Shown here: piece by piece, positions 9,242 to 17,263 of the stretch | How the letters are laid out: every line of letters begins with the position of its first letter | Numbering within the stretch: position 1 is the stretch's first letter | Source: an uncultured Lachnospiraceae bacterium | GTDB taxonomy: Bacteria; Bacillota; Clostridia; Lachnospirales; Lachnospiraceae | DNA length: 64,000 nucleotides | Assembly (NCBI GenBank): GCA_902793685.1 | Contig: CADBEN010000005.1 | Location: 1 to 64,000 of the forward strand | Reading direction: 5' to 3' | The notes under the pieces: generated by a model | Told to the model about the DNA's origin: nothing | The model's database searches: none | Seen by the model: only the letters and a program-made list of their open reading frames with translations | Program-made: the position numbers and the translations under genes

Positions 9242-10393
9242 ATGAAGAAGAGATTACTTGGACTGTTCCTGACCATGACGATGGCAGTATCGCTGGCTGC
9301 ATGCGGAGGCAGCAAGCCTGCTGAGACCACTGCGGCGGCAACCACGGCAGCTCCGGCGACGGAAGCAGCCAAGGCAGAGACCGAAGCGCCCAAGGCAGAG
9401 ACCGAAGCGGCTAAGGAAACCGAAGCGGCAAAGGAAACCGAGGCAGCAAAGGCAGACGGAAAGCTGATCAAGGTCGGATTCGCACAGGTCGGTCATGAGT
9501 CTGACTGGAGAACCGCATCCACCAAGTCCTGCCAGACTGTCTTCTCTGAGGCGAACGGCTACGAACTCAGCTTCGTGGACTGCGACAATGACGAGGCTGC
9601 ACAGAAGGAAGCAGTTCGTTCCTTCATCGAGCAGGAAGTTGACTATATCATCATCGACCCCATCATCGCTACCGGATGGAACACCGTCCTGACGGAGTGC
9701 GAGGAAGCGGGGATCCCGGTCGTCATCATCGACCGTACTGTCGATGATTCCGACAAGTATGTTGCATGGGTCGGCTCCAACTTCAAGACCGAGGGCCTGG
9801 CTGCAGGTGAGTGGCTGAAGGCTTATGCTGACAAGATGGGCATCAGCGAGATCAACGCACTGGTCATTTCCGGATCCACCGGCGCTTCCGCACAGATCGG
9901 ACGTTCCGACGGCTTCAACGAAGTTGCTGAAAAGTACGGATGGAATATCCTTGACGAGCAGACCGGTGACTTCACCGAGGCAGGCGGCCAGCAGGTCATG
10001 GAGAACTACTGCAAGTCCTATGAGGGCAAGTTCAACGTCGTTGTCTGCCAGAATGACAATGAAGCATTCGGCGCCATGACCGCGATGGACAATGCAGGCG
10101 TCAAGTACGGCCCCGGCTCCGACGTCATCCTGATCTCCTTCGACGCATGCACCGCAGGCCTGAAGGATGTCCAGGCAGGCAAGATCACTGCTGATTTCGA
10201 GTGCAACCCGCTGGCGGCTCCCTTCGTTGAGGAAGTTCTCCAGAAGCTTGAGGCAGGCGAGACTCCGGAGAAGGAAGTCTACATGGTCGAGCATTGGTAT
10301 GCACTGCCGGATCAGATCGTTCCTTTCGAGATCGACGGAGTCGCACAGGAAATGACGGAAGTCACCGATGCCGTGATCGAGGCTCAGTATTGA
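9242..10393 (+). CDS. ytfQ: YtfQ-like sugar-binding lipoprotein of the ABC transporter
   Basis: 383 residues. The signal peptide ends at the lipobox SLAAC (Cys21). A low-complexity linker of Thr/Ala then Glu/Ala/Lys repeats runs to about residue 75. The binding domain begins with KVGFAQVGHESDWR and continues with PIIATGW and GIPVVIIDR, very close to E. coli YtfQ, which binds galactofuranose. It captures ligand outside the membrane and hands it to the permease pair. The gene is first in a four-gene operon in the E. coli order Q-R-T-yjfF. Two strong hairpins follow it, which should make this subunit more abundant than the membrane parts. The exact sugar is inferred. Confidence 0.85.
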   Translation: MKKRLLGLFLTMTMAVSLAACGGSKPAETTAAATTAAPATEAAKAETEAPKAETEAAKETEAAKETEAAKADGKLIKVGFAQVGHESDWRTASTKSCQTVFSEANGYELSFVDCDNDEAAQKEAVRSFIEQEVDYIIIDPIIATGWNTVLTECEEAGIPVVIIDRTVDDSDKYVAWVGSNFKTEGLAAGEWLKAYADKMGISEINALVISGSTGASAQIGRSDGFNEVAEKYGWNILDEQTGDFTEAGGQQVMENYCKSYEGKFNVVVCQNDNEAFGAMTAMDNAGVKYGPGSDVILISFDACTAGLKDVQAGKITADFECNPLAAPFVEEVLQKLEAGETPEKEVYMVEHWYALPDQIVPFEIDGVAQEMTEVTDAVIEAQY

Positions 10394-10461
10394 TCTGAAG
10401 CACCGGAACACTTGCGGAAAGCGGCTGCGAAAACACCGTAAACAGTTTCTGAGACTCTTTT

Positions 10462-10492
10462 CGGAGATCCCCGACGCAGCCGGGGATCTCCG
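10462..10492 (+). terminator. Intercistronic hairpin, probable partial terminator
   Basis: A 12-base-pair stem (10462-10473 with 10481-10492) and 7-base loop are followed by TTTCTCTC, an interrupted T-tract. Placed between the binding-protein gene and the ATPase gene, it probably lets only some transcripts continue, or protects the upstream message. Confidence 0.7.
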
Positions 10493-10511
10493 TTTCTCTC
10501 AGCAGGAGAAG

Positions 10512-10550
10512 CCCTCTGCCGGGAGAAACGTTCCGCACGCGGGCAGAGGG
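10512..10550 (+). repeat. Second intercistronic stem-loop
   Basis: CCCTCTGCC (10512-10520) pairs with GGCAGAGGG (10542-10550) across a 21-base loop, without a T-tract. It lies 40 bases before the ATPase gene, whose ribosome site is GGAGAAAGGAG. It may add to message stability or differential expression of the operon. Confidence 0.55.
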
Positions 10551-10590
10551 GAAGACAGAACAGGTACAGCGGGAGGAGAAAGGAGACAGC

Positions 10591-12117
10591 ATGGAAGATA
10601 ATGTTGTGCTGACCGCCAGAGGTATCTCAATGACGTTTCCGGGCGTAAAGGCGCTGGAAAATGTTGATTTCACCCTGCGCAAGGGGGAGATCCACGCCCT
10701 TATGGGAGAGAATGGTGCCGGGAAATCGACGCTGATCAAATGTCTGACCGGCATCAATGATTTTGAAGCCGGCGAGATCCATGTGGACGGGATCGAGGGA
10801 CCGGTGAAAAACCATTCCACAAGAGACGCCCAGAACGTAGGCATCTCAACAGTGTATCAGGAGGTGAATCTCTGCCCGAATCTTTCGGTGGCAGAGAATC
10901 TGTTTATCGGCCGGGAGCCGATGACAAAATATCATACCATCGACCGGAAGGCCTGCAATCTCCGTTCCCAGAAGATCATGGACGAACTGGGCATTTCGGT
11001 GGATGTGACCGGCAATCTTGAAAATTATTCTCTGGCGATCCAGCAGATGGTGGCGATTGCCAGAGCCGTGGATATGGACTGCAAGGTTCTGATCCTGGAC
11101 GAGCCGACTTCCTCACTGGATGACGAGGAAGTGGAGAAGCTGTTCGTGCTGATGCGCCGTCTTCGCGACAAGGGTGTCGGGATCATTTTCGTGACGCATT
11201 TCCTGGAGCAGGTCTACGCGGTCTGCGACCGGATCACGGTGCTTCGGGACGGCCACTTCGTGGGTGAATATCCTATTGCCGAACTTCCCAGAGTGAAGCT
11301 GGTGGCGGCAATGATGGGAAAAGACCTGGATGATCTGGATGACATCCGGAAGGATACGACGGGACACGCCGCACAGCAGGAGATGATGATCTCCGCGAAG
11401 GATCTCAGCCATAAAGGAACCGTCAGTCCTTTCGATCTTGATATTCACAAGGGCGAAGTTGTCGGTGTCGCGGGCCTTCTGGGATCCGGGCGCAGTGAGC
11501 TGGCCCGCGTGATCTACGGCGCGGACAGGGCCAGCACCGGAACCATCGAGGTGAAGGGCGAGCCGGCAAAGATCCGCCAGCCCATCGACGCTATGAACCT
11601 CGGCATGGGAATGCTTCCGGATGACCGCAAGGCGGAAGGAATCATCGGGGATCTGTCCGTGCGGGAAAACATCATTCTGGCACTGCAGGCGAAGCGGGGC
11701 ATGTTCCGGCAGCTTTCCCGGGCGAAGCAGGAAGAGATCGCGGACCGCTACATTGACCTCGTACAGATCAAGACTGCAAGCCGTGAAACTCTGATCCGTC
11801 AGCTTTCCGGCGGCAACCAGCAGAAGGTGATCCTGGCCCGGTGGCTTGCCACTGATCCGGATTTCCTGATCCTGGATGAGCCGACCAGAGGAATCGACGT
11901 GGGGACCAAGGCAGAGATCCAGAAGCTCATCCTGAAGCTGGCTGAGGAAGGCAAGAGCATCCTGTTCATCTCCTCAGAGATCGCGGAGATGCTCCGGACC
12001 TGCAGCCGCATGGCAATCATGCGGGACGGCCGGAAGGTGGCGGAACTGGATCATGACCTGACGCAGCAGAGCGTGATGAAAGCGATCGCGGGAGGTGAGC
12101 AGGCAAATGAAAAATAA
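10591..12117 (+). CDS. ytfR: Sugar ABC transporter ATPase, two nucleotide-binding domains (YtfR-like)
   Basis: 508 residues with two ABC domains in tandem, as in RbsA, MglA and YtfR. The first domain has a full Walker A (GENGAGKST) and Walker B (LILDEPTSS) but a degenerate signature (SLAIQQM). The second has a degenerate Walker A (GLLGSGRSE) but an intact signature (LSGGNQQKV) and Walker B (LILDEPTRG). This asymmetry is normal for the family. It powers import through the YtfT- and YjfF-like permeases encoded immediately downstream, and its end overlaps the next gene. Confidence 0.92.
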   Translation: MEDNVVLTARGISMTFPGVKALENVDFTLRKGEIHALMGENGAGKSTLIKCLTGINDFEAGEIHVDGIEGPVKNHSTRDAQNVGISTVYQEVNLCPNLSVAENLFIGREPMTKYHTIDRKACNLRSQKIMDELGISVDVTGNLENYSLAIQQMVAIARAVDMDCKVLILDEPTSSLDDEEVEKLFVLMRRLRDKGVGIIFVTHFLEQVYAVCDRITVLRDGHFVGEYPIAELPRVKLVAAMMGKDLDDLDDIRKDTTGHAAQQEMMISAKDLSHKGTVSPFDLDIHKGEVVGVAGLLGSGRSELARVIYGADRASTGTIEVKGEPAKIRQPIDAMNLGMGMLPDDRKAEGIIGDLSVRENIILALQAKRGMFRQLSRAKQEEIADRYIDLVQIKTASRETLIRQLSGGNQQKVILARWLATDPDFLILDEPTRGIDVGTKAEIQKLILKLAEEGKSILFISSEIAEMLRTCSRMAIMRDGRKVAELDHDLTQQSVMKAIAGGEQANEK

Positions 12118-13192
12118 TTCACTGGGTTCAAAAATCCTCGGATGGAGCCTGTTCCTGCCCGTGGCGAGCCTGCTGCTGGTGATGGCAGTCAACATCCTGC
12201 ATGATGTGGCGACCGGGAGCAATCCCTTCTCCTTCTTTATGATCACACTCCGGGAAACGACAGGCAACGGAACCATTCTTTACGGCCGTATCATTGATAT
12301 CCTGAACCGCGGCAGCGAGGTGGCGATCCTGGCTCTCGGAATGACACTGGTGGTGTCATCCTCGTCCGGAACGGATATTTCCGTAGGCTCCGTCATGAGT
12401 CTCTGCGCAAGCTTCTGCTGCATGCTGCTGGCGGGTTACGGCGTCTCCTCGACGAACGACCTGGCGGTCCCGCTGATGGTCGGTGTTCTCGGCGGTATTC
12501 TGTTAGGTGTTCTCTGCGGTATGTTCAACGGCACGCTGGTGGCCTTTTTCCGGATTCAGCCTATGGTCGCCACACTCATCCTGTTTTCCGCGGCCCGCGC
12601 CATCGGACTGCTGCTCTGCAACGACCTGATCGTGTATGTGCGGAATGACAGCTTTGCGGTGTTCGGCGGCTACCTGTCGATCATTCCCACGCCTCTGGTG
12701 ATTGCGGCGGTCTGCATTGTGATTACCTCGCTGGTCCTGAGAAAGACGGCGCTTGGCATGTATATTCAGTCTGTCGGCATCAACAGCCGCGCCAGCCGGA
12801 TCGCGGGACTGAATTCCCGTCGCATTATTTTCATGACCTATACGATCTGCGGAATGTTTGCCGGAATCGCCGGAATCGTGGCTGCCTCCCGGATCACCTC
12901 CGCGGATTCCAACAACATCGGCCTCTACAATGAGATGGATGCGATCCTTGCAGTCGCGCTGGGAGGCAATTCTCTCGGCGGCGGCAAATTCAACCTCGCG
13001 GGCTCTGTCATCGGCGCATATACGATACAGGCGATCACCACGACGCTTTACGCCCTCGGCGTGGCGACGACCCAGGCCCCGGTGTTCAAGGCAGTCATCG
13101 TCATCCTGATCGTGGCGATCCAGTCGAAACCGGTGAGAGATTTCCTGAAAAAGCGGAACATGGAAAAGCAGAGAAAGGAGGTTGCGGGATGA
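12107..13192 (+). CDS. ytfT: Sugar ABC transporter permease, YtfT-like
   Basis: 361 residues with about ten membrane segments and the family motif LALGMTLVVSSSSGTDISVG, typical of BPD_transp_2 sugar permeases. The start is taken at ATG 12107 because GGAGGTGA (12091-12098) is correctly spaced for it. An upstream in-frame GTG at 12095 lies inside that ribosome site and is unlikely. It overlaps the ATPase gene by 11 bases and the next permease by 4, so the three are translationally coupled. Confidence 0.88.
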   Translation: MKNNSLGSKILGWSLFLPVASLLLVMAVNILHDVATGSNPFSFFMITLRETTGNGTILYGRIIDILNRGSEVAILALGMTLVVSSSSGTDISVGSVMSLCASFCCMLLAGYGVSSTNDLAVPLMVGVLGGILLGVLCGMFNGTLVAFFRIQPMVATLILFSAARAIGLLLCNDLIVYVRNDSFAVFGGYLSIIPTPLVIAAVCIVITSLVLRKTALGMYIQSVGINSRASRIAGLNSRRIIFMTYTICGMFAGIAGIVAASRITSADSNNIGLYNEMDAILAVALGGNSLGGGKFNLAGSVIGAYTIQAITTTLYALGVATTQAPVFKAVIVILIVAIQSKPVRDFLKKRNMEKQRKEVAG

Positions 13193-14214
13193 GCGGAAAG
13201 AAAAGTCTGAACGGAAATACGATCCTTCTTCTGATCACGATCGCACTGTTTGCGGCGCTGTATGCCGGCGGGTGCATCGCGTACAGCCACAAAGGCTTTA
13301 CACACCTGCAGACCTTCCTGAATATCCTGATCACCAACGCAGGCCTGATCTGCGTCGCCTGCGGCCTGACCATCGTGATGCTGACTGCAGGAATCGATAT
13401 TTCCGTCGGTGCGCTGATCGCGATGGACTGCATGCTGCTTGCGGTCGGCATGCGCAGCGGCATCAGTGCCGTCGTCATGGTTCTGGTCGTCCTGGCGATC
13501 GGCGTGGTCTTCGGAATGTTCCAGGGATTCATGGTAGGATATCTGGAAATCCAGCCCTTTATCGTGACCATGGCGGGAATGTTTTTCTGCCGCGGTATGA
13601 CGGCAGTGATCTGCACGGAACAGGTCTCCATTACCGAACAGTCCAGCCCGCTGTTCTACGCCTGGGCAAACACAAAGATCCGCCTGCCCTTCGGAAGCTA
13701 CATCAACAGCAAAGGCGTGGAGGTCATTCCTTACATCCGGCCCAGCGTGGTCATTGCCCTCCTGGTGCTGGCGTTCACCTTCTTTATGCTCCGGTTCACT
13801 AAGCTGGGACGCACGTTCTACGCCATCGGCGGGAATGCGACCTCGGCGGCGATGATGGGACTGAACGTGAAGAAGACGAAGATGAGAGCGTATATGCTTT
13901 CCTCCATTCTCTGCTCCATCGGCGCCATCTGCTACTGCCTGAACACAATGGCGGGATCCGTCTCCCAGGCCCTTGGTCTCGAGATGGACGCCATCAGCTC
14001 GGCGGTCATCGGTGGTACGCTTCTTACAGGCGGTGTCGGCAACGTGATCGGTTCCTTCTTCGGCGTCCTGATCAACGGAACCATTTCCTCCATCGTAAAG
14101 ACCAACGGAAAGCTGGCAAGCTCCTGGCCGAACATCCTGACGGCTGCGCTGCTGTTTGTCTTTATTGTCATCCAGAGTCTTTTCGCGCTGGTAAGGAGAA
14201 TGAAGAGCCGCTGA
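13189..14214 (+). CDS. yjfF: Sugar ABC transporter permease, YjfF-like
   Basis: 341 residues with about nine or ten membrane segments. VACGLTIVMLTAGIDISVG, AIGGNATSA and AVIGGTLLTGGVGNVIG follow E. coli YjfF closely. It forms the channel with the YtfT-like permease. The ATG overlaps the previous stop (ATGA) and has AAAGGAGG in front. A strong terminator ends the operon. The four-gene order matches the galactofuranose transporter of E. coli. Confidence 0.88.
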   Translation: MSGKKSLNGNTILLLITIALFAALYAGGCIAYSHKGFTHLQTFLNILITNAGLICVACGLTIVMLTAGIDISVGALIAMDCMLLAVGMRSGISAVVMVLVVLAIGVVFGMFQGFMVGYLEIQPFIVTMAGMFFCRGMTAVICTEQVSITEQSSPLFYAWANTKIRLPFGSYINSKGVEVIPYIRPSVVIALLVLAFTFFMLRFTKLGRTFYAIGGNATSAAMMGLNVKKTKMRAYMLSSILCSIGAICYCLNTMAGSVSQALGLEMDAISSAVIGGTLLTGGVGNVIGSFFGVLINGTISSIVKTNGKLASSWPNILTAALLFVFIVIQSLFALVRRMKSR

Positions 14215-14234
14215 TCTTTCAGTATTGGACAGCG

Positions 14235-14279
14235 AGCCCGGTGCCCGGAAGGGCATCGGGCTTATTTACTTGATTTTTT
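14235..14279 (+). terminator. Rho-independent terminator of the sugar transporter operon
   Basis: A 12-base-pair stem (14235-14246 with 14251-14262, one wobble) with a 4-base loop is followed by a T-rich tail to 14279. Confidence 0.85.
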
Positions 14280-14330
14280 ACGAAAAAGGTGCAGTATTAA
14301 TAGTAATATTATTGGGAGGAGTAGCGGACG

Positions 14331-14417
14331 ATGAAGGCAGCCATCATTTATCACAGTGTTACCGGGAATACGAAGCACATGGGAGAGGTCATTGCGGAAG
14401 GCGTCAATAACTCATGA
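14331..14417 (+). pseudogene. 28-codon flavodoxin stub (truncated flavodoxin gene)
   Basis: After GGGAGGAG, an ATG opens a frame reading MKAAIIYHSVTGNTKHMGEV and stops with TGA at 14415-14417. YHSVTGNT is the FMN phosphate loop of flavodoxins (T/S-x-T-G-N-T), but the remaining 110 or more residues are missing. The stop overlaps the next ATG (14414). Most of a flavodoxin gene seems to have been deleted and its start joined to the MATE gene. The stub may now serve as a translated leader that feeds ribosomes to the MATE start. No flavodoxin remainder was seen downstream. Confidence 0.75.
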
Positions 14418-15793
14418 CTGAAGTCACGAGTATCCATGCGCCAAAAATTATGAAACAGAAACGTCAGCAGATCGATTTGCTTCACGGTCCCCTCGCGGGG
14501 AAGATCGTCCTGTTTGCGCTTCCGGTGATTGCCGGAAGCGTTTTTCAGCAGGTCTTCAACGCGGCGGATACCGCGGTGGTGGGGCGCTTTGCTTCCAGTC
14601 AGGCACTGGCGGCGGTGGGAGGAAATTCTTCCACGATCTCGCTTTTGCTGAATCTCTTTGTCGGGATCACCTCCGGCGCCGGCGTGGTGACCGCGACGCT
14701 GATCGGGCAGCAGCGGGAGGACAGGATCTCTGACGCTGTACATACCGCCATGCTGTTTTCGATGCTCTGCGGCATTTTTCTTGTCTTCGCGGGACAGGTT
14801 ATCGCACGGCCGCTTCTTGAACTTATGTCTTCCCCGGAGGACGTGATCGAACTGGCCGCGCTGTATCTCCGCATCTACTTTGCGGGGATGCCTTTCCTGA
14901 TGATCTACAACATGGGCGCAGCGCTCCTGAGGAGCACGGGAGATTCCGCCCGGCCGCTGTACAGCCTGCTGTTCGCCGGCGTGGTGAATGTCTTTCTGAA
15001 CCTGTTCTTTGTGATCGTCTGCCGGATGAGCGTCGTCGGGGTAGCCCTGGCGACGGTGATCTCCAACGGCATCTGCGCGGGTCTGGTCCTCTGGTTCCTG
15101 GTCCGGGAGCAGGGACCCTTCCGGCTGGAGTTCCGGAAACTCCGCCTGCACCGGGAAGACCTTCTGGATATTCTCAGGATCGGCCTGCCTTCCGGTCTTC
15201 AGGGAACGGTGTTTTCAGTCTCCAACGTCTGCATCCAGACTGCAGTGAACGGCTTCGGCTCTGCCGTGATCGCGGGAAGTGCCGTGGGCGTGACCTTTGA
15301 GTTTATTTCTTACTTTGCCCTGAACGGCTTTGTGCAGGCCTGCCTCAACTTTACCGGGCAGAATTACGGGGCAGGAGAGAAGGAGCGCTGCAGGAAGATC
15401 TGGCGGATCTCCCTGGCGGCAGGTTTCCTCGCGTGTCTGATACTGAACTTCGGGTTCTACCTGTCCCGGTCCTTTTTCCTCGGACTGTTTACACATGATC
15501 CTGCGGTGTATGCGGTGGCGGAAGTGCGCATGCGCAGCATCCTTCTTCTCCAGAGCATTGCAGCGACCTATGAGGTCTCCGGCGCTGCTCTCCGCGGGAT
15601 GGGGCGGGCCATGACGCCGGCCCTGCTGACGGTGTTCGGATCCTGCGTCTTCCGGATCCTGTGGATCTGGACCATCTTCCGGGCATTCCCGACGCTCCAT
15701 GTGCTGTTTTCCGTCTACCCGGCATCCTGGATCCTTACCGGGATTCTGGTGACCGGCGCGTATCTGTATTTTGTCCGCTCGGATAAGTTCTGA
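14414..15793 (+). CDS. MATE family efflux transporter
   Basis: 459 residues with about 12 membrane segments. The conserved start of MATE proteins, IDLLHGPLAGKIVLFALP, begins near residue 19, and FTGQNYGAG lies in the second half. The first dozen residues (MTEVTSIHAPKIM) are not typical and probably arose at the deletion junction with the flavodoxin stub. An alternative start at ATG 14450 lacks a ribosome site, so translation likely re-initiates at 14414, overlapping the stub stop. Exported substrate unknown. Confidence 0.86.
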   Translation: MTEVTSIHAPKIMKQKRQQIDLLHGPLAGKIVLFALPVIAGSVFQQVFNAADTAVVGRFASSQALAAVGGNSSTISLLLNLFVGITSGAGVVTATLIGQQREDRISDAVHTAMLFSMLCGIFLVFAGQVIARPLLELMSSPEDVIELAALYLRIYFAGMPFLMIYNMGAALLRSTGDSARPLYSLLFAGVVNVFLNLFFVIVCRMSVVGVALATVISNGICAGLVLWFLVREQGPFRLEFRKLRLHREDLLDILRIGLPSGLQGTVFSVSNVCIQTAVNGFGSAVIAGSAVGVTFEFISYFALNGFVQACLNFTGQNYGAGEKERCRKIWRISLAAGFLACLILNFGFYLSRSFFLGLFTHDPAVYAVAEVRMRSILLLQSIAATYEVSGAALRGMGRAMTPALLTVFGSCVFRILWIWTIFRAFPTLHVLFSVYPASWILTGILVTGAYLYFVRSDKF

Positions 15794-15802
15794 AGAAAAC
15801 AG

Positions 15803-15866
15803 AACTGCCGCATTCATGTCATTGCAGACATTTGTCTCCAAGACCTGAATGCGGCAGTTTTTTTGA
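15803..15866. terminator. Bidirectional terminator between convergent genes
   Basis: A perfect 14-base-pair stem (15803-15816 with 15846-15859) carries a 29-base loop and a run of seven T. It ends the MATE gene on the plus strand. On the minus strand it follows the DUF4097-like gene, where its tail is less T-rich. Confidence 0.8.
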
Positions 15867-15910
15867 TATCGAAATCCGTTCCGGTCAGGTCTGCGGCCTG
15901 GTCAGACCGG

Positions 15911-16990
15911 TCATTCGCGGAAGGACAGCCGGATGTTTCCTTCTGATGCGACTGCCATAAGCGGCTTTTCTCCGGGCTGGGATTCCGGCAGACTGTTGAA
16001 GAGCCCGTCCGCCCTGGACGTAATTGCCCAGTCTTCCTGCTTTCCCTTGATGGTTCCGCTGATGGTTCCCATATCGGTGAGGAAGGTGATGTCGCCGGAT
16101 TCCAGGTCTTTGACCTCAATGCCTGAGTTGTCCGGGTTGAGGAAGATCTGGTCAGCACGGCTGTTGATGACTTTCACCTTTGCATTGCAGGTCGCTGCCG
16201 AGAGCTTTCCAAGCTGCGAGTCCTGCACCAGGATACTCTCATTGGTCGAGATCATGGCTGCGCCGCCGGCAGTGACACCCTTCAGGGTGATGGGGGCCGA
16301 CTGTGTACGGAGACCGATTCCTCCTTCCACCCGGACCCGCTCCAGAATGATCTTCTGCATTTCCTCGCTGACCCGGAGGGAATGAAGATCCAGATCTTTA
16401 ACCGTGACTGCACTTCCGGGCTCCGGGAGACCCCGGATGGTGATATCAACTGAGAAACCCTTGCCGGAGGGGATCTCCGCCTTAAGTTCATGGCTGCCGA
16501 AAGGAGCTGCCATCTGCTGCATAGCCTTCAGGACGTTCTTGTCAGGATCCGTGATATAGGTCACATTGCCCTCTTCCCGGACTTCCAGCTTCTGGCCCGC
16601 CTTGTTCTTATAGTACAGGTGGACTTCATCATCCGCGGAAGGGCAGAGGGTGACGCTGCGCTCACTCAGCCGGATCACCAGGCTGCGGGCGCCGGCGCCG
16701 CTTTTTTCAAAGATCTTGTCCGGGCCGCCGTTTTCCGCTTCCCATCTGAGACGGGAGGCGGCTTCGGGGAAGGTCGCGTCCTGGATCCGGTTAAATCCGG
16801 GCGTTGCCACATCCATGATCCCGTCGAATACCTTGTCAAAGTCTTCGCCGAAGCTGTCCACATCCTTCAGAGGATTTTTCAGTTCCCCTCTGAGATCCAG
16901 CGGAGATTTCTTTCCCTCCGGGAAAGGATCCAGCCCGGTCACATCGACCAGCACATTCTTCAGATCCTTCAGATCATCAAAAAGTCCCAT
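15911..16990 (-). CDS. DUF4097-like beta-helical protein of unknown function
   Basis: 359 residues with no signal peptide and no membrane segment. The N-terminal third is charged and mixed. From about residue 180 the sequence runs in short beta-strand repeats with regular small and hydrophobic residues (VEGGIGLRTQSAPITLKG, NAKVKVINSRADQI, SGDITFLTDMGTISGTIKG). This is the pattern of DUF4097 or putative-adhesin beta-helices. Function unknown. The start has GGAGG eight bases upstream. The gene is alone on the minus strand and ends at the shared terminator. Confidence 0.7.
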   Translation of the reverse strand: MGLFDDLKDLKNVLVDVTGLDPFPEGKKSPLDLRGELKNPLKDVDSFGEDFDKVFDGIMDVATPGFNRIQDATFPEAASRLRWEAENGGPDKIFEKSGAGARSLVIRLSERSVTLCPSADDEVHLYYKNKAGQKLEVREEGNVTYITDPDKNVLKAMQQMAAPFGSHELKAEIPSGKGFSVDITIRGLPEPGSAVTVKDLDLHSLRVSEEMQKIILERVRVEGGIGLRTQSAPITLKGVTAGGAAMISTNESILVQDSQLGKLSAATCNAKVKVINSRADQIFLNPDNSGIEVKDLESGDITFLTDMGTISGTIKGKQEDWAITSRADGLFNSLPESQPGEKPLMAVASEGNIRLSFRE

Positions 16991-17078
16991 CAGCGTTCCT
17001 CCATGCCTTGTAAATAACGGCCATAGTTCCGTTCAAATATTACTGTCCCCCGTTCTGCACGGGATCCTGTTCTGCTTA

Positions 17079-17087
17079 ATTATAACA
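17079..17087 (-). promoter_or_regulatory. Extended -10 promoter of the DUF4097-like gene; intergenic region
   Basis: Read on the minus strand this is TGT followed by a perfect TATAAT, giving a leader of about 80 bases. The divergent space 16991-17263 holds no gene. On the plus strand CATAAT (17190-17195) is a weak -10 candidate for the gene at 17264. Confidence 0.5.
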
Positions 17088-17263
17088 TTCCGCGCAGGGA
17101 TTCTGCGAGAAAACTGCAGAAGAATGATTTTTCCGGGTTTTTTGAAAAATAGTTGCCATTTCTGCTTTCAATACCGGGATTGTTAGGGTAACATAATGTT
17201 GGGATTATCTGCCGAAAGGCAGGAACTGACGGAAAGCAAGAGCCTGGAAGGAGCAGTGAGGCA

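Noticed and set aside
12095..12106. GTG at 12095 as the start of the YtfT-like permease
   Set aside because: It lies inside the GGAGGTGA ribosome site that correctly serves the ATG at 12107.
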